From positions 114,795,794 to 114,859,793 of the forward strand of contig NC_055991.1 in assembly GCF_018446385.1 (NCBI RefSeq): a stretch of 64,000 nucleotides of DNA, read 5' to 3'. The translations under genes and the position numbers were made by a program. Source of the DNA: Zingiber officinale. Taxonomy: Eukaryota > Streptophyta > Magnoliopsida > Zingiberales > Zingiberaceae. The stretch's first letter is position 1, and each line of letters starts with the position of its first letter. Below the pieces are notes generated by a model. The model saw nothing but the letters and a program-made list of their open reading frames with translations, was not told the DNA's origin and made no database searches. Shown in pieces: positions 34,081-45,203 of this stretch.

Positions 34081-35636
34081 TTTTTGTATTGTCGTTCATT
34101 ATGTTGAAACTATCTTTAGAATTCTAAAGCTCTATCAACAGGAATTGTTACTTAAAAAAAGAACAAGAATCTTCACTTCATGTGTTAGCTCTCTTTGGTT
34201 GTGTGCCATGTGCTAGTTACAAGTAATTGTTCATAAACAAATCTAAATGAATACATGTGCTGTCAATTAAGAGAGTTGACAAATATATTAACTAACAGTA
34301 AACTATGAATTCAGTCAAAGATTTCTGAATCTGTGTTAGAAAAAGAATTGGAACTTGAATTCTGATAATTCAAGGAAATATCAGTTTAAGTCATGAAGGG
34401 TTTCAACAACATCCTTGATCACATAATTCAGCAACAGATTCTATGATTCTTTTTCCTTCACTTTTTTTAACAGAACACCAGATGATAATAAGGAAATAAG
34501 GATTTCAGCTAAGTTTACATCTACTAATTAAAAATCTGCAAACAGAATTCGTAGCGCAATCCAGCAGCTAGTTCTTGTGGATACATTCATTGACCATATC
34601 ATTGACCAATTCATTTCTTCAAACAGAGTGCAGATTCAGACTCAAGCCTGAAAAATTCCTGCATATCTGAACTTAAGAAACAAATTCAGCAACAGAACAT
34701 AATCTGACTCAAGCCTGAAAAATTCCTGCATATCTGCATTTGGCACATAATCTGATTCCTGTTGACAAATATTTGATTTCTGAAACTGCATTCCTTTTCT
34801 GAAACTGCATTTGGCACATAATTCTGCTAATGCATCCCACTAAACTTTTGTCATCCAACTAACTGCATTAAGACCCATTAGAAGAGATTAGTACATTTCC
34901 ACTAATTCTGCACATGTAGGGACTTGATTCACAAAGGTTTCTAGTGGCAGTTCAAGATACTATGAGTTTACAGCTAGCCAAGCTAGGAGTTAATATAACA
35001 AGAACTCTAATGAAGTGCTGATGAAGCCATGATTCAGTTTCAGAACATAGCACATTGTCTAATTAGTGAGTTTATTAGATAATGCATTTCAGAAATTAGT
35101 GGGATGCCTTCCTAATAATTGGCATTTGGCAACGTGCAGTAGTGAGGTTATGTGCCAAATCTAAATTCTGAATCTGGTTTCTAATTTCTGAAATGAAACC
35201 AGATTTGTGATGTTTTAAAGTACTTTAATATTTTCACATTAGGTTTTTGATTTCTCAAATATTATGAAATACATCCCCATAGCATTTGCATATGCTCACT
35301 TGTTCATCTGCAATTGCATAGAGTTTTTTGATCTGCATTTGGTGAAACACGTTAGCCATAAAGAAGCAATTTTCTTTATACTTAATTTAATGCAAGAGTT
35401 TTTTTTATAATTTCTTTATAAAATTTCTTTATAATTTCATTATATTTCATCTGCAATTGCATAGAGTTTTTTTTTTACGTTTTTAAAATTTTTAAAATTA
35501 ATTTAAGTTGTTTAATTTTTTACGTTTTTTTACAATTTTATTTTTTAAATAAAATATCACATATTTTATCTTTTTATTTAATTTTTATAATTTAAAATGG
35601 AATTTTTGTTATAAATAATTTTAGGGGTATTTTGGC
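34081..35636. other. CACTA-1 3' flank, AT-rich, no gene
   Basis: No open frame of interest. A 31-bp phrase (GACTCAAGCCTGAAAAATTC and on) is duplicated at about 34640 and 34698. Toward the right it becomes T-rich. No terminal GTAGTG is visible before Copia-A resumes, so the CACTA-1 right end is deleted or unrecognisably mutated. Confidence 0.5.
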
Positions 35637-35639
35637 AAA

Positions 35640-36066
35640 AAAAAAGAGTACAAGTGAAGGATAGAAAGAGTACAAGTGAAGGATATTAATTGCTAGGACC
35701 ATCTTTAGTTAGCTGGTTTAGTAGAAAGTAATATTATATTACCTTATCTAATACTGAAGCAGAATACATAACAATGAGCAAATGTATGACTCAATTGTTA
35801 TGGATGTCTCATACCTTAAAGACTTTAATCTAGAATATAAAAATGTTAAAACTTTTGTTGATAACATAAGCTCTATAAATCTAATTAAAAATCTAGTTCA
35901 TCACTCTAGAATTAAAAATATAGAAGTCAAATACCACTTTGATAGAGACCATGTCACAAAAGGAAAATTAAACTTAGCTAGATTAAATCTAAATCTAACT
36001 TAGCTGACATATTCACCAAACCATTACCTGAATATGAATTTAGTAATTTAAGAAGATAATTAGGAA
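35640..36066 (+). pseudogene. Copia-A RNase H remnant, part 2
   Basis: Resumes the RNase H broken at 12356: AGTACAAGTGAAG (K-S-T-S-E) appears twice in a 22-bp tandem duplication (35640-35683). It is followed by LLGPSLVSWFSRK, NTEAEYITMSKCMTQLLWM, HSRIKNIEVKYHFDRDHV and the family-typical end ADIFTKPLPEYEF. Stops and a frameshift near 35800 disable it. Together with 11945-12356 it brackets CACTA-1. Confidence 0.8.
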
Positions 36067-37405
36067 TGTGTCTTATAAACTAGTTTTTAATATGTACTTT
36101 TTAGTAAAATTATTACTTATTAGTTTTTAAAATTTGTCTTCAAAATTGCCCTTTTAAAAATTTATTTTCAAATTGTTTTAAAAATATTTTATCTTTATGG
36201 AGTAGTTTAGGACTTACCGTAGAGTTACATGCTCTTATAGTTTTAGCAGCCAGAATCTCACAAGTATAGTAAGATACCTTGCTTGAGTATTATAATACAT
36301 AGACTAGTGTGAGATGCTTAGGACTTAGCCTAAGATTTCAGATACTTATATCAGTGCATCGTCATAAATCTGAGCTTTAAGCACATACATTGATCAATTT
36401 GAGTAATTTAGCTAGTAACAAAATAGTTGGAGACAAACACTTAAATTGACTAACCTGAGTGAGCAGCTGCTATCTTGTGGTAGTCAGCTAAGTGCAAAGG
36501 TTGGACATTTCTTTAATGATTATTTCCTAGATGTTTTCAAAAATTTATGCATTTCATACATGATTGGACTTATAGGAAAATTTCAATTTAAGGGGAAGCA
36601 TAAACATCATTTTTTAATCCATTTCAAGTCTAAGTCTCTTTTTCTTAGAAAAATTCAAAAAATCATATTTTCTTATTGGTTCAAAATATTTCCTCTTTAA
36701 CAACTTTTAAAAATTTATGGTTTTTCAAATGTTCAAAAGTTGTTTTAAAATTTCTTCTATTTACTTCAAATATTTATTTTCTTATATAATTATCATTTTC
36801 AGATTTATCTTACTTCAAACTTAAAATTTTTAAAATCTAACATATGTTTGAAACCTTTGTTAAATTTTTGGAAGAATTTTTGAAAAGTTAAAATTATATC
36901 ACTCAAAGTTTCTTCTTAAAAATCTTTCAAAAATGTTTTTTGTTAGACTTATTTCATAACTTGGTTTTTGGTTAACGATTCTTATTTTATAAATTCTTAG
37001 CTTTCTTCAAAATATCTTTCAAGCTATTTTCAAATATTATAATTTATCCTTAGAAATTTTTTCAAAAGTTATTATTTCAAAAACTTATTCATTAGAAATT
37101 TTGAGAAAAAAATTTCAAACTAAATCTTTTGGCACAATTTTCTTTGAGTTTTTCAAATTTTATGCTTCGAAATCTTTGGTTTCATAATTTTTCTAGGTGA
37201 TTTAACTCCAAAAATTAAATCCATGAATGCTTTAAACTTGTTGTTTATATTTCTCCTATTTTTTATGTGTGTTAAAAAGGGAGAGATGGTAAATTCAAGA
37301 AGAGTTATTAAACTCAAGGGGAGAATTAAAATGCTTATTTACTTATTTTTGCATATTTTTTAAACTTAACTATGAACCTTGGTTGCTAAATATCAAAAAG
37401 GAGAG
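36067..37405 (+). other. Copia-A 3' non-coding internal region
   Basis: AT-rich, no gene seen. AAAAAGGGAGAGATGG at about 37275 and CAAAAAGGAGAG at 37394-37405 resemble polypurine tracts that precede Copia 3' LTRs. Confidence 0.5.
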
Positions 37406-40046
37406 CACCAGAATCAAACTTGAGTTTTGTTGTTGTCAAAGGTTCTAGTTAAGTCTTATTGTGATCTAACAAATTGACTAAGTATGAAAGCTATTTACTC
37501 AATTGAGAAAGTTCTAGTCGCAACTAGGCAGGAAAATCTTAGTAGATAATGGAAGTCAGGCAGAAAGTCTAGGTGGGTCGAGGACATGATACCTGATAGT
37601 TGGAGTCGATAGGTCTGGAGGACCTGATATCGAGAGGAAGCCCTGGTAAACCAATTCGATGCTAAGTTGAAGTCTAAATAGGTCTGGAGGACCCGATGTT
37701 TGGCAGGTAGGTTAAGGTAAGCAATTGGAGTGGAGCAACGGGGAGGACATGTTCTAGGAAGGAACAAACCCTAGGTCGTTGATCCAACTGAAAAAACTGG
37801 GAGGTTTCCAAGTTGAGATTAAGACAAGTTTTACTGTCTATTTCTATTCATGCATTATTATACTATGCTAACTTTGTTTTGCATGAGTATTTTTATACTT
37901 GTGTAGCTAACTTTGTTTTGCAAAAATCAGAAGGATCGATCGATCAAACCCAAGGATCGGTCGACCAAACATAGCTGACTAAGCACAGAGTTTATGTCGA
38001 GCAGAACAAGTTTGGTATACATGAGGATTAGTTAATGGAACCCATCTATCAGTCAACCAAACCTATTATGGCAAGCACAATGTCAAATCATGATCTCTAC
38101 AACAAAGGGAATACATGGATCGGTCGATCGATTAAGCTGATTAGTCAACCAATCATTAAATGATTATTAATTGCACAAAGATTCAGTCTCGGCAAAGAAG
38201 GTGTAGGATTGTAAAGTCGCTAGAGGGGGGATGAATAGCGATAAAAAAAATCTCGATTAAAAATAAGTTACGCAGCGGAATAAAGAAAACGGAGAAAGAA
38301 AAACCAGGTGCTAATATAAGTAATTTTTTACTTGGTTCAGAGACTTCAATGACTCATACTTCAAGGCCCGCACTCGTCGAATATTTTCATTGGGAAATCC
38401 ACTAATAGTTCGAACGATTACAAAATTTAAGTACAAGAACTATAAGAAAATGTTATCGACAACAAAAAAAAAAATAGATCTTGATCCTCGGTTGTCGAAG
38501 GAGCTTTACAACGTCGTACGATCTTTTCTGGAGCATCGCGTAGGAATGAAAGTCATAGCAGATGACATTATGAAGCTTCTAGTCGAAGGCCCTTATATAG
38601 GCTCATTTCGGACGCTTGGAATTCCTCCGGGAGCCTGGACCACTACTGACATGGCGATCTTTCGTCAAAACTTCATCTACGAAGTTTATCTATTTTCGGG
38701 CGCCCGCACCCCCTCCGGACGCCTAGATCATTGACATGGGGCCGGCCAGTTGACACGCTCCAACTCAGTTTCAGGATAAATTTTCTGGTCCGAGTGCCTG
38801 GACCAATTCCTGACGCCTAGACCACCTGGGTGCCTGCCCAAGCACTCGCTGATCGAAGCCGATCCGAGCGCTCGGACTCCGGGTGCCTGAACTCCCTTTT
38901 TTCAGCCTTTGAATTCCTGTAAGAAAGAGTTAGTTCAGACAAATAAAAATATATTTATCTTACAAAAAAGAGTTAGCACAACATTAATAAAATAGGAGTA
39001 GTAATTTGATCCTGTCTCCTTGAGACCAGGATCTAGTCAATGTCTCAGCTTAGGTTTCCCAAATGGATTTAAGCTGGATCGACACTTACAGTTTTCCTCA
39101 ATCGGGAATATGTCCTCATTGGATCTCTCTTCCAGTTGTTTACCTCTACTTACCAACTGCAGTCGCTTGACTTGCCTTTGACCCACCAAGTCTTCTCGTC
39201 AGTTGTCAAGTCCGCAGTCCCAATTGGATTTTCGCTAGTTACGTTGTTAGGTCCCACGGATCCAACCGGACTTTCCACTAGATATTGGGCCCCGCGAACC
39301 TATCTGGATTTCACACCAGCTATCAGGTCCCACAGACCTAGCTGGATTTCATTCTGGTGTGAGGTCCTCTAGACCCATCAACTCTTACACACTTGGTAAA
39401 GCAATTAGACTACAAAACACTTTAACTTTAATCCCCTTGTCATTTATCAAAACCTAAGTTAGATCATCAGTGCAAATTACATCAATAGAAAGAAGGAAAC
39501 ATGTTTCGTCAACCGATAAAGGGCTCGGTCGACCGAAAGGATCATTCGATCGAACAACTTTTCGATCGACCGAACCTAGCTTATATAAGAGCCTCAAGAT
39601 CTGAGCCGATGACAATAACTTCTTCTGTGTAAATCCTCTGCTCTACTTTGCTCGTGCTTCTGTCATTATGTGCCTCAACTTCACATGCAAGCTGTTACAC
39701 CGAGAAGTGTCGACTAGCTTCAACATATATTTCTTTGTCGGTATATTTTTATTTAAGCTTACATTATTTGCAAGAAGATAGTAGTGTGTTATTATCTTCC
39801 TTTTCATTGTACGAATTGATTCTTTCTGAAGATTTTGGGAAGAAGAATTATAGTGAATTGTCTAACCGTGCGATCAAGGATCACGGGTCTTGGAGTAAGA
39901 ACCGATATAGGCTCCGAACCAAGTAACGAAACAAGTCATTTACATTATTTTTATTTTTCTATTCCACTGCTTACTTTGATAAAATAAAAGGTTTTTAAAA
40001 TGAACGATATTCACCCCTCCTCTCTATAGTATCTTTTTGATCCTTC
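37406..40046 (+). mobile_element. LTR of a Copia element, probably Copia-A's 3' side, with a nested solo LTR
   Basis: Begins after the second polypurine-like run (AACTTGAGTTTTGTTGTTGTC) and ends CACCCCTCCTCTCTATAGTATC...CCTTCA at 40046. The promoter part carries GATCGATCGATC and the perfect 12-bp palindrome TCGGTCGACCGA (near 39528), then TTATATAAG. It does not resemble the 5' LTR at 9672-10590, so it could belong to a different element. It is interrupted by 38210-39484. Confidence 0.5.
38210..39484 (-). mobile_element. Degenerate solo LTR, relative of the 52-60 kb Copia LTRs
   Basis: Both edges and several internal phrases match the LTR at 59564-60640: TGTAAAGTCGCTAGAGGGGGGATGAAT at the left, then ACGCAGCGGAA, ACTTGGTTCAGAG, GGCCCGCACTC, TCGGGCGCCCGCACC, GACCAGGATCTAGTC, and the LTR 3' text TCATTTATCAAAACCTAAGTTAGA at the right. 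Orientation is minus. No internal region is present. Confidence 0.65.
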
Positions 40047-41340
40047 AGTTGAAACATGCAATTCATATCATTGTTTGAATATAAGAGTGGTTAGCTAATT
40101 GTAAGTGTTTCTTTCCTAGTTGTTGCAACATTTGTCTAGTTTGTTCAATTTCTAGGAAAGTTTCATCCTCTGTTTTTTCTATACACATTAAGCTAAAAAT
40201 TTCATTTTCTTCATTTTGTAAAGTTGATAGTTTATAGTCATTAAACCTAACCATTGGGGTGTCATGCCTATCTTTATAGATAATTGAATCTGTAGGTTGA
40301 AGTGTTTGTGCTTGATTTATAAGATTGATATTTCAGTCTAGTCCTGCTAGGGCTCCAGACGAGAAATCTCTTGGTTTTAGAAAATAAATTCCTTTGGTTG
40401 TAAGAGATTTAATGATGTTATTAATTTGTATCTTAAAACTATTATTTAGTTGAGTCATAGTTTTTCCCAAGAAAATAATGTCAATTTGGACATTGTGTCT
40501 TTGGAAGCTTCCGTAGCCTTTGGCTTGGACTAAGATTTTAATATGCTTAATAAAATCTAGAATGGTCATATTGATGTTTGGGCAGAAATAGGTGATACCT
40601 AAGTTGTTGTTCATGTCTACTTTAATAAGTCCTATGACTGCTTTTTCATCATCTAATAATCTAGTGTCATATAGTATTAGAAAGACTTTGGCTCCTATGC
40701 TCTTTCTTGTTAAGCTTCTAAGGCCAAATACTATTAATCTTGAATGTATATAATTATGTCTTTATTGTAGAAGTGCTCTCGTCGATTCTTCAGTCATAAG
40801 ATTCAGCCTTTCTTCTCTTCCATCTAGAAGATGAAGCGGTTGTGTACTATGATGACAATAGAGTGATGTAGTAAAGGATAATATTCCTTGATTGTATAAT
40901 CTCCTAGAATTTAGAGAATTAAACTATTCATTTGAGAAAGTTGTTAAGTTTCTTTCTACATCTATCAGGTCTTCTAGTAGGTAAGTGGAAATACTACGTC
41001 GTTTGGTTATGATATTGTCAAACCAAGAGGTCATATTTGACTTCGTTTGTCTTCTTATTGTTTGTGAGAGGCTTGTGAATGGCTTAGTCTGTGTTCAGGT
41101 AGATTCATTGTGTTGTTTGGTATAAGTTAAGAAGGAATAAGTTTTGGGTTGTCTTCTAAGGATAAAATTTCCTATAGATAATTTCCTCAAATCCTTTGTT
41201 AAAGTTTATATTTTCTCTCTACTCAGTAACTTTAGTGGTTTTATGAATTTGTATTTCAACTTGAAATAGTTTATTTTCTAGTAAAGTGAGTCAATGGTGT
41301 AAAAATGCTAGAAGAATTGATATAATATTATTTTATTGAA
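40047..41340 (-). pseudogene. Endogenous caulimovirid movement-protein fragment
   Basis: Minus-strand remains of a 30K-type movement protein. Open pieces are 40614-40333 (DMNNNLGITYFCPNINMTI, HIKILVQAKGYGSFQRHNVQ, FLGKTMTQLNNSFKIQINNI, LKPRDFSSGALAGLD) and 40254-40063. Upstream traces near 40880-40700 read PLHLLDGREE and TRALLQ. The first piece is the conserved core of caulimovirid movement proteins. Stops separate the pieces. Strand and position are those expected of the upstream half of the pararetrovirus at 5526-8560. It borders a (TA)n run at 41374. The left edge at 40046/40047 is the end of a Copia LTR. Confidence 0.75.
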
Positions 41341-41368
41341 CTAACACATGGTGTCCTTGTCTAATTAG

Positions 41369-41373
<5 letters not shown>

Positions 41374-41445
<72 letters not shown>
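41374..41445. repeat. (TA)n microsatellite beside the pararetrovirus fragment
   Basis: About 36 TA units without interruption, directly upstream of the movement-protein relic. Confidence 0.98.
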
Positions 41446-41446
<1 letters not shown>

Positions 41447-41449
<3 letters not shown>

Positions 41450-42417
41450 TATAGTTGTTAGTCTAAGAGCATTTATATAATATTCCTTTAAGATATTTAT
41501 GGTCCCTATTCATATCATTAATTAAATATCTTACTTTTTAAATATCCTAAATCTCATAATTAAATATTCCATAAACTAAATATTTATAAGATCCACCTAT
41601 TAAATATCCTACTATTAGATATTCTAAATTCTACTATTAAATATATTTTTAATTTTTTTTATTAAAAAAAATAAAGAGTGAAATCATCGGACATAACTCT
41701 ATGGCACCATTTCAAATCTCCTCCCTAATATATCCTTCCAATAAAAAATATTTAAGATTAGTAATATTTAAAAAAATATCTTCTCTAAATATCCTATTGT
41801 AGAGGCTCTTACTTAATATAATACTATTATAATAGTTATTTGTTAATTTTATATATTATAGTAATTAATTGTAACTGTTATAATAAATATTTTCGAAGTA
41901 AAAATGAAATTTTCATCAAGTCATATAAAGTGTCACCAAATAGAATTACGTGAAGAATGCTTTTTTCTACCCGTATATCCGTACACGAATTTAAAACTTG
42001 ATTCGGACATGAATCTTTAAGTAACAAGTCAATTAGTCAAATGTATAAAATGTAGTGGTTGTGTTTATGCAATCAACTTGAATATTCAATGAAGAAAAGT
42101 CTGCATGCTTCAATTCAAAAGTAGATTAAAAGTATCCAGTTAAAATATTGATAATTTGGGATTGCGTTTATGGTTCTAAGTGCTACTAAAACTTGTACAT
42201 ATTAATAAACTGTATCTATGTGCAATTATTCTTTTTAAAATATTATATTTTAATATTCATCATAAATTCATTTTAGATTTAGACACAAATAAAATAAAGA
42301 GAAATTTAACCTTTCTCATAATAATCTCAAGTTAATTCCATTCATTATTTTTAAAGGTAATCTATTCAGTCTTATAGAAATTTTCTATTCATTATTGGGA
42401 TAAATCGAAAAACACAC
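41447..42417. other. AT-rich intergenic DNA
   Basis: No open frame, terminal repeats or RNA gene recognised. ATTAAATATCC-like phrases recur several times between 41510 and 41790, a loose local repeat. Confidence 0.5.
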
Positions 42418-42835
42418 AGCGACCAGTCTAAAAATTCAGCATCCTTTGATTGCACACTCCATTTGAAAGAAAAATTTTTATAAATATGCTATAGTTGGGA
42501 TTCAAACCGCAGGTACATGGATGACAACTTAAATATCTTACTGTGATACCATAACCCAAGGACGGCTCGACCTTCCTAATAAAAAAAATGATAATCCCAG
42601 TTAGCCTCATTGACTATCTCTAGGGTAACCGGTCCGATCCCACGGAAGTTTCCACCGGCCACCAGGATAAATTGGGAAGTACACGTCGCGACCAGCTCAG
42701 AAGCCCCCCCCTCATTTGGAGGAAAAATTCCTGTAAATATACCGTAGCTGAGGTTCGAACCACATATACTTAGATGACAACCTGAATATCTTACCGTGAT
42801 ATCATGGCCCAAGAACCGGCTCGACCTTCCTAATG
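42418..42835 (-). repeat. Two related SINE-like units
   Basis: Units at about 42418-42580 and 42688-42835 share GCGACCAG...ATTTG(G/A)A(G/A)GAAAAATT, TAAATAT...GTAG(C/T)TG, GATGACAAC and CGGCTCGACCTTCCTAAT. Read on the minus strand, the right unit has a tRNA-like order: TATCACGGTAAGATATTCAGG, then GTTGTCATC, then GGTTCGAACC (a polymerase III B-box match at about 42754). The left unit keeps the B box only as GGATTCAAACC. They look like diverged tRNA-derived SINE copies. No poly(A) tail or target duplication is clear. Confidence 0.5.
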
Positions 42836-43994
42836 AACTAAGAATGTGAGTCTCATAAAATTTATTAAGGGTATTTTAATATTAATTAAATCATAAAGTT
42901 ACATTAATAAAACTAGTAAACGGATGAAGATTTTTTTTAAAAAAAAATCGATTTAATTGGGACAAATAGATACAAAGAATGTGGAGGGGAGATTGATTTA
43001 GGGTTTTAATTCAATACATTAGTGCTACGATTGAATCTCTTGATGTATGATGGATCCACATGCAATGAACCGATTGAGAAGTGTCGTCTAAATTGTGTGG
43101 CCTCTTGACTACGATTGTACTAGTTGTAATTGCAAATTAGGGTTGGACTTTGAGAGGGGGCATGCTACGTCCATTTCAATTAGCAAACTTGGTCATCCAT
43201 GGCCTAACTTGGCACACTCCGATTGCTGGAGTATACTCTATCAAAAGTTGAGTTTTGTATTTGGTATGAGTCATAGAAGGGCCCGGGTTGAATGATTGCA
43301 GTAAAAGGTCCTATAGGCATACAACACGGTTAATTTCGTAGTCATCACTAAAGAGATAAATTAGAAAAATATAGTTGCTCAGCATGTAAGAGAATGTTAT
43401 TCATAGTTTTAATGAGATTTGACTCGTGCCCATTGCAGTAATACTATAACATGTTAGCCATCTCAGTCATGCTCAGGCAGGGCTGAGGTTGAATGATCTG
43501 GTAAAAAGGTTATTCGCGGGCTGAGGTTGAATGACTAAGACATAAGGGAGATTATGTTCGGTCATGTCGAGTTTTGACCCCAAGACTTTATGTGATAACA
43601 TCTCATGTCTTAACCATCGCAATGATGAAATTATGATAGGATGTCAAGTATATATATATATTTAATGTTGAGGACATTTTGGTTGATTGGTCCATAGCGA
43701 AAAAAAAAAAATGCTCTTTAAAATATTTTTAAAAAATGTCTACAAATACAGACAACTTGATCTTGCAATTCTTATAGAACACATTAAAAACATGTCAATA
43801 TCTAATTGTCAATCACATGGTGTATGGTTGGTTGTGAATTTAATGAGCCAAGTCATAATTATTACCTCATTCTTCGTTCAAAGTTTCATCCATTTAAAAA
43901 TAAAATATTTCACAATAAGTGAAATTATTTTGTGAATTGAAAGCAATAAAATGGTTTCAATAATAATAGTAAAAAGATGGATGTGCATATGTCC
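42836..43994. other. Intergenic DNA, no gene
   Basis: Contains short related phrases (GGCTGAGGTTGAATGA at 43487 and 43518; GGCCCGGGTTGAATGA at 43280) that may be remnants of a small repeat. The 82-codon frame 43687-43935 has no similarity I recognise. Confidence 0.4.
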
Positions 43995-44190
43995 TCGGAT
44001 GGATATAATGACTAGCACATAAAGTGTTGTCATCATGAAGTTTGGGGTTCGAATTTTGGTAAAATCGAGATAAATACTTCCCTTATGTGCTAGTCATTAT
44101 TTTAAAAGTTAGTAGTCGCCCGTGATTTACCTTTTCCGTGTTGACTTTGGGATGGATTGACGGGGACGCTGAGATGAACGTATTCATTTT
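43995..44190 (+). repeat. SINE-like unit containing an 18-bp perfect inverted repeat
   Basis: ATAATGACTAGCACATAA at 44005-44022 and its exact reverse complement at 44083-44100 flank a 60-base loop containing GGGGTTCGAATTTTGG, a B-box-like motif. Related wording (CATAAGGGAG, TTTTGACCCCAAGACTT, and CATCCATAATTTATTTT) at 43530-43620 and 44220-44370 suggests further diverged copies. Confidence 0.5.
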
Positions 44191-45203
44191 TTTTTTTTTT
44201 TACCACCATGGTAAGAAGAGATTTAGTCTTCTCATGATGATGTGATGGTTGAAGTATAAGAGATTATCATATGAAATTTTAGGATCAAAATTTGACATAT
44301 CTGAATATATTTTTTTCATGTCTTAACTATTTATATTAATAATTAATAATCATCCATAATTTATTTTCACTTTATTAGTAATTGATGAGACACTGAGGAT
44401 ACTTGTCTATAATAGCATTGTATGATTGTAATAGATATTTTTGTCCTTGTAAATTTCTAAGTGTTTGCCAAGTCAAACTAATCAACCTCTCGCATTTAAT
44501 CTGCAATTAAATTCTATCCATCCATATCCCATTGCAATAACTATTTCTCTCTATCTTCGCATTAAATAAGAGGATATTTTATTATTTAAAATGAAAATAT
44601 CAAAAAATAAACCTTTACAAGAGGTATATTATAAAGAATCAAACTCGATATATTAATAAAAAAAAATTCTTAAATCTCGTTAAATAATTATTAATTAATT
44701 ATCCATTTTTTCTAAGAATTTATTTGTTGGACAAAAGGATCAATATATAGAAGAAATGTGTTATTTTACATTGTTTTTTTAAAACTTAAACAAGAAAATT
44801 CAACATTTTCTTAGAGCATGTTCATTTTTTTTTGGTAATGATATTTTTAAATAAAATATTAATTATTTAACTCTTTATGTTTATTAATTTTTGTTTTTTT
44901 TAATAATTTAAATGTACAAATTTTACTAATTGAAAGAATTTTCACTTAATTTATCTATCGAATAAATTTAAAATATAATTTATACATATTTAAAATTCGA
45001 TCAATAATATATTTATTCCATTTAAAATTTAAACTCTAATTCTCTTATAAGCAAGGATAAAATTTCTTATAAGAAATCAAAAAGGAGAAAGTGAAGTCCA
45101 TTTCAAAAACATAAAAAAAAAATAATACAAAACCCCACATATTATAGAATTTTATAGATGACAACTTTAAAAGCAACATTGGAGAAGATCCACATCCACT
45201 TGA
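44191..45203. other. AT-rich 3' flank of the ANTH gene
   Basis: Very AT-rich with no open frame. AATAAA-like signals for the minus-strand gene could lie at 45110-45135, but none is decisive. Confidence 0.4.

Larger units (their letters stand above)
12357..35636 (+). mobile_element. CACTA-1 (En/Spm-type transposon) with nested Tat element; right end eroded
   Basis: The left terminus CACTACAAAAAA lies exactly at the break in Copia-A RNase H, preceded by TAA as the likely 3-bp target copy. The left subterminal part (12357-12528) is followed by the Tat insertion. The element resumes at 29801 with GC-containing palindromic subterminal repeats and a TNP2-type transposase gene (30509-34080). Copia coding resumes at about 35640, but no GTAGTG terminus or second TAA was found there, so the right terminal repeat has been lost. 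Without the nested element it is about 6 kb. Confidence 0.75.

Noticed and set aside
34081..35640. Likeness between this stretch and 400-1900 (CAGCAACAG, CTGAATTTCTG words)
   Set aside because: Only short AT-rich words are shared; no alignable block could be established by eye.
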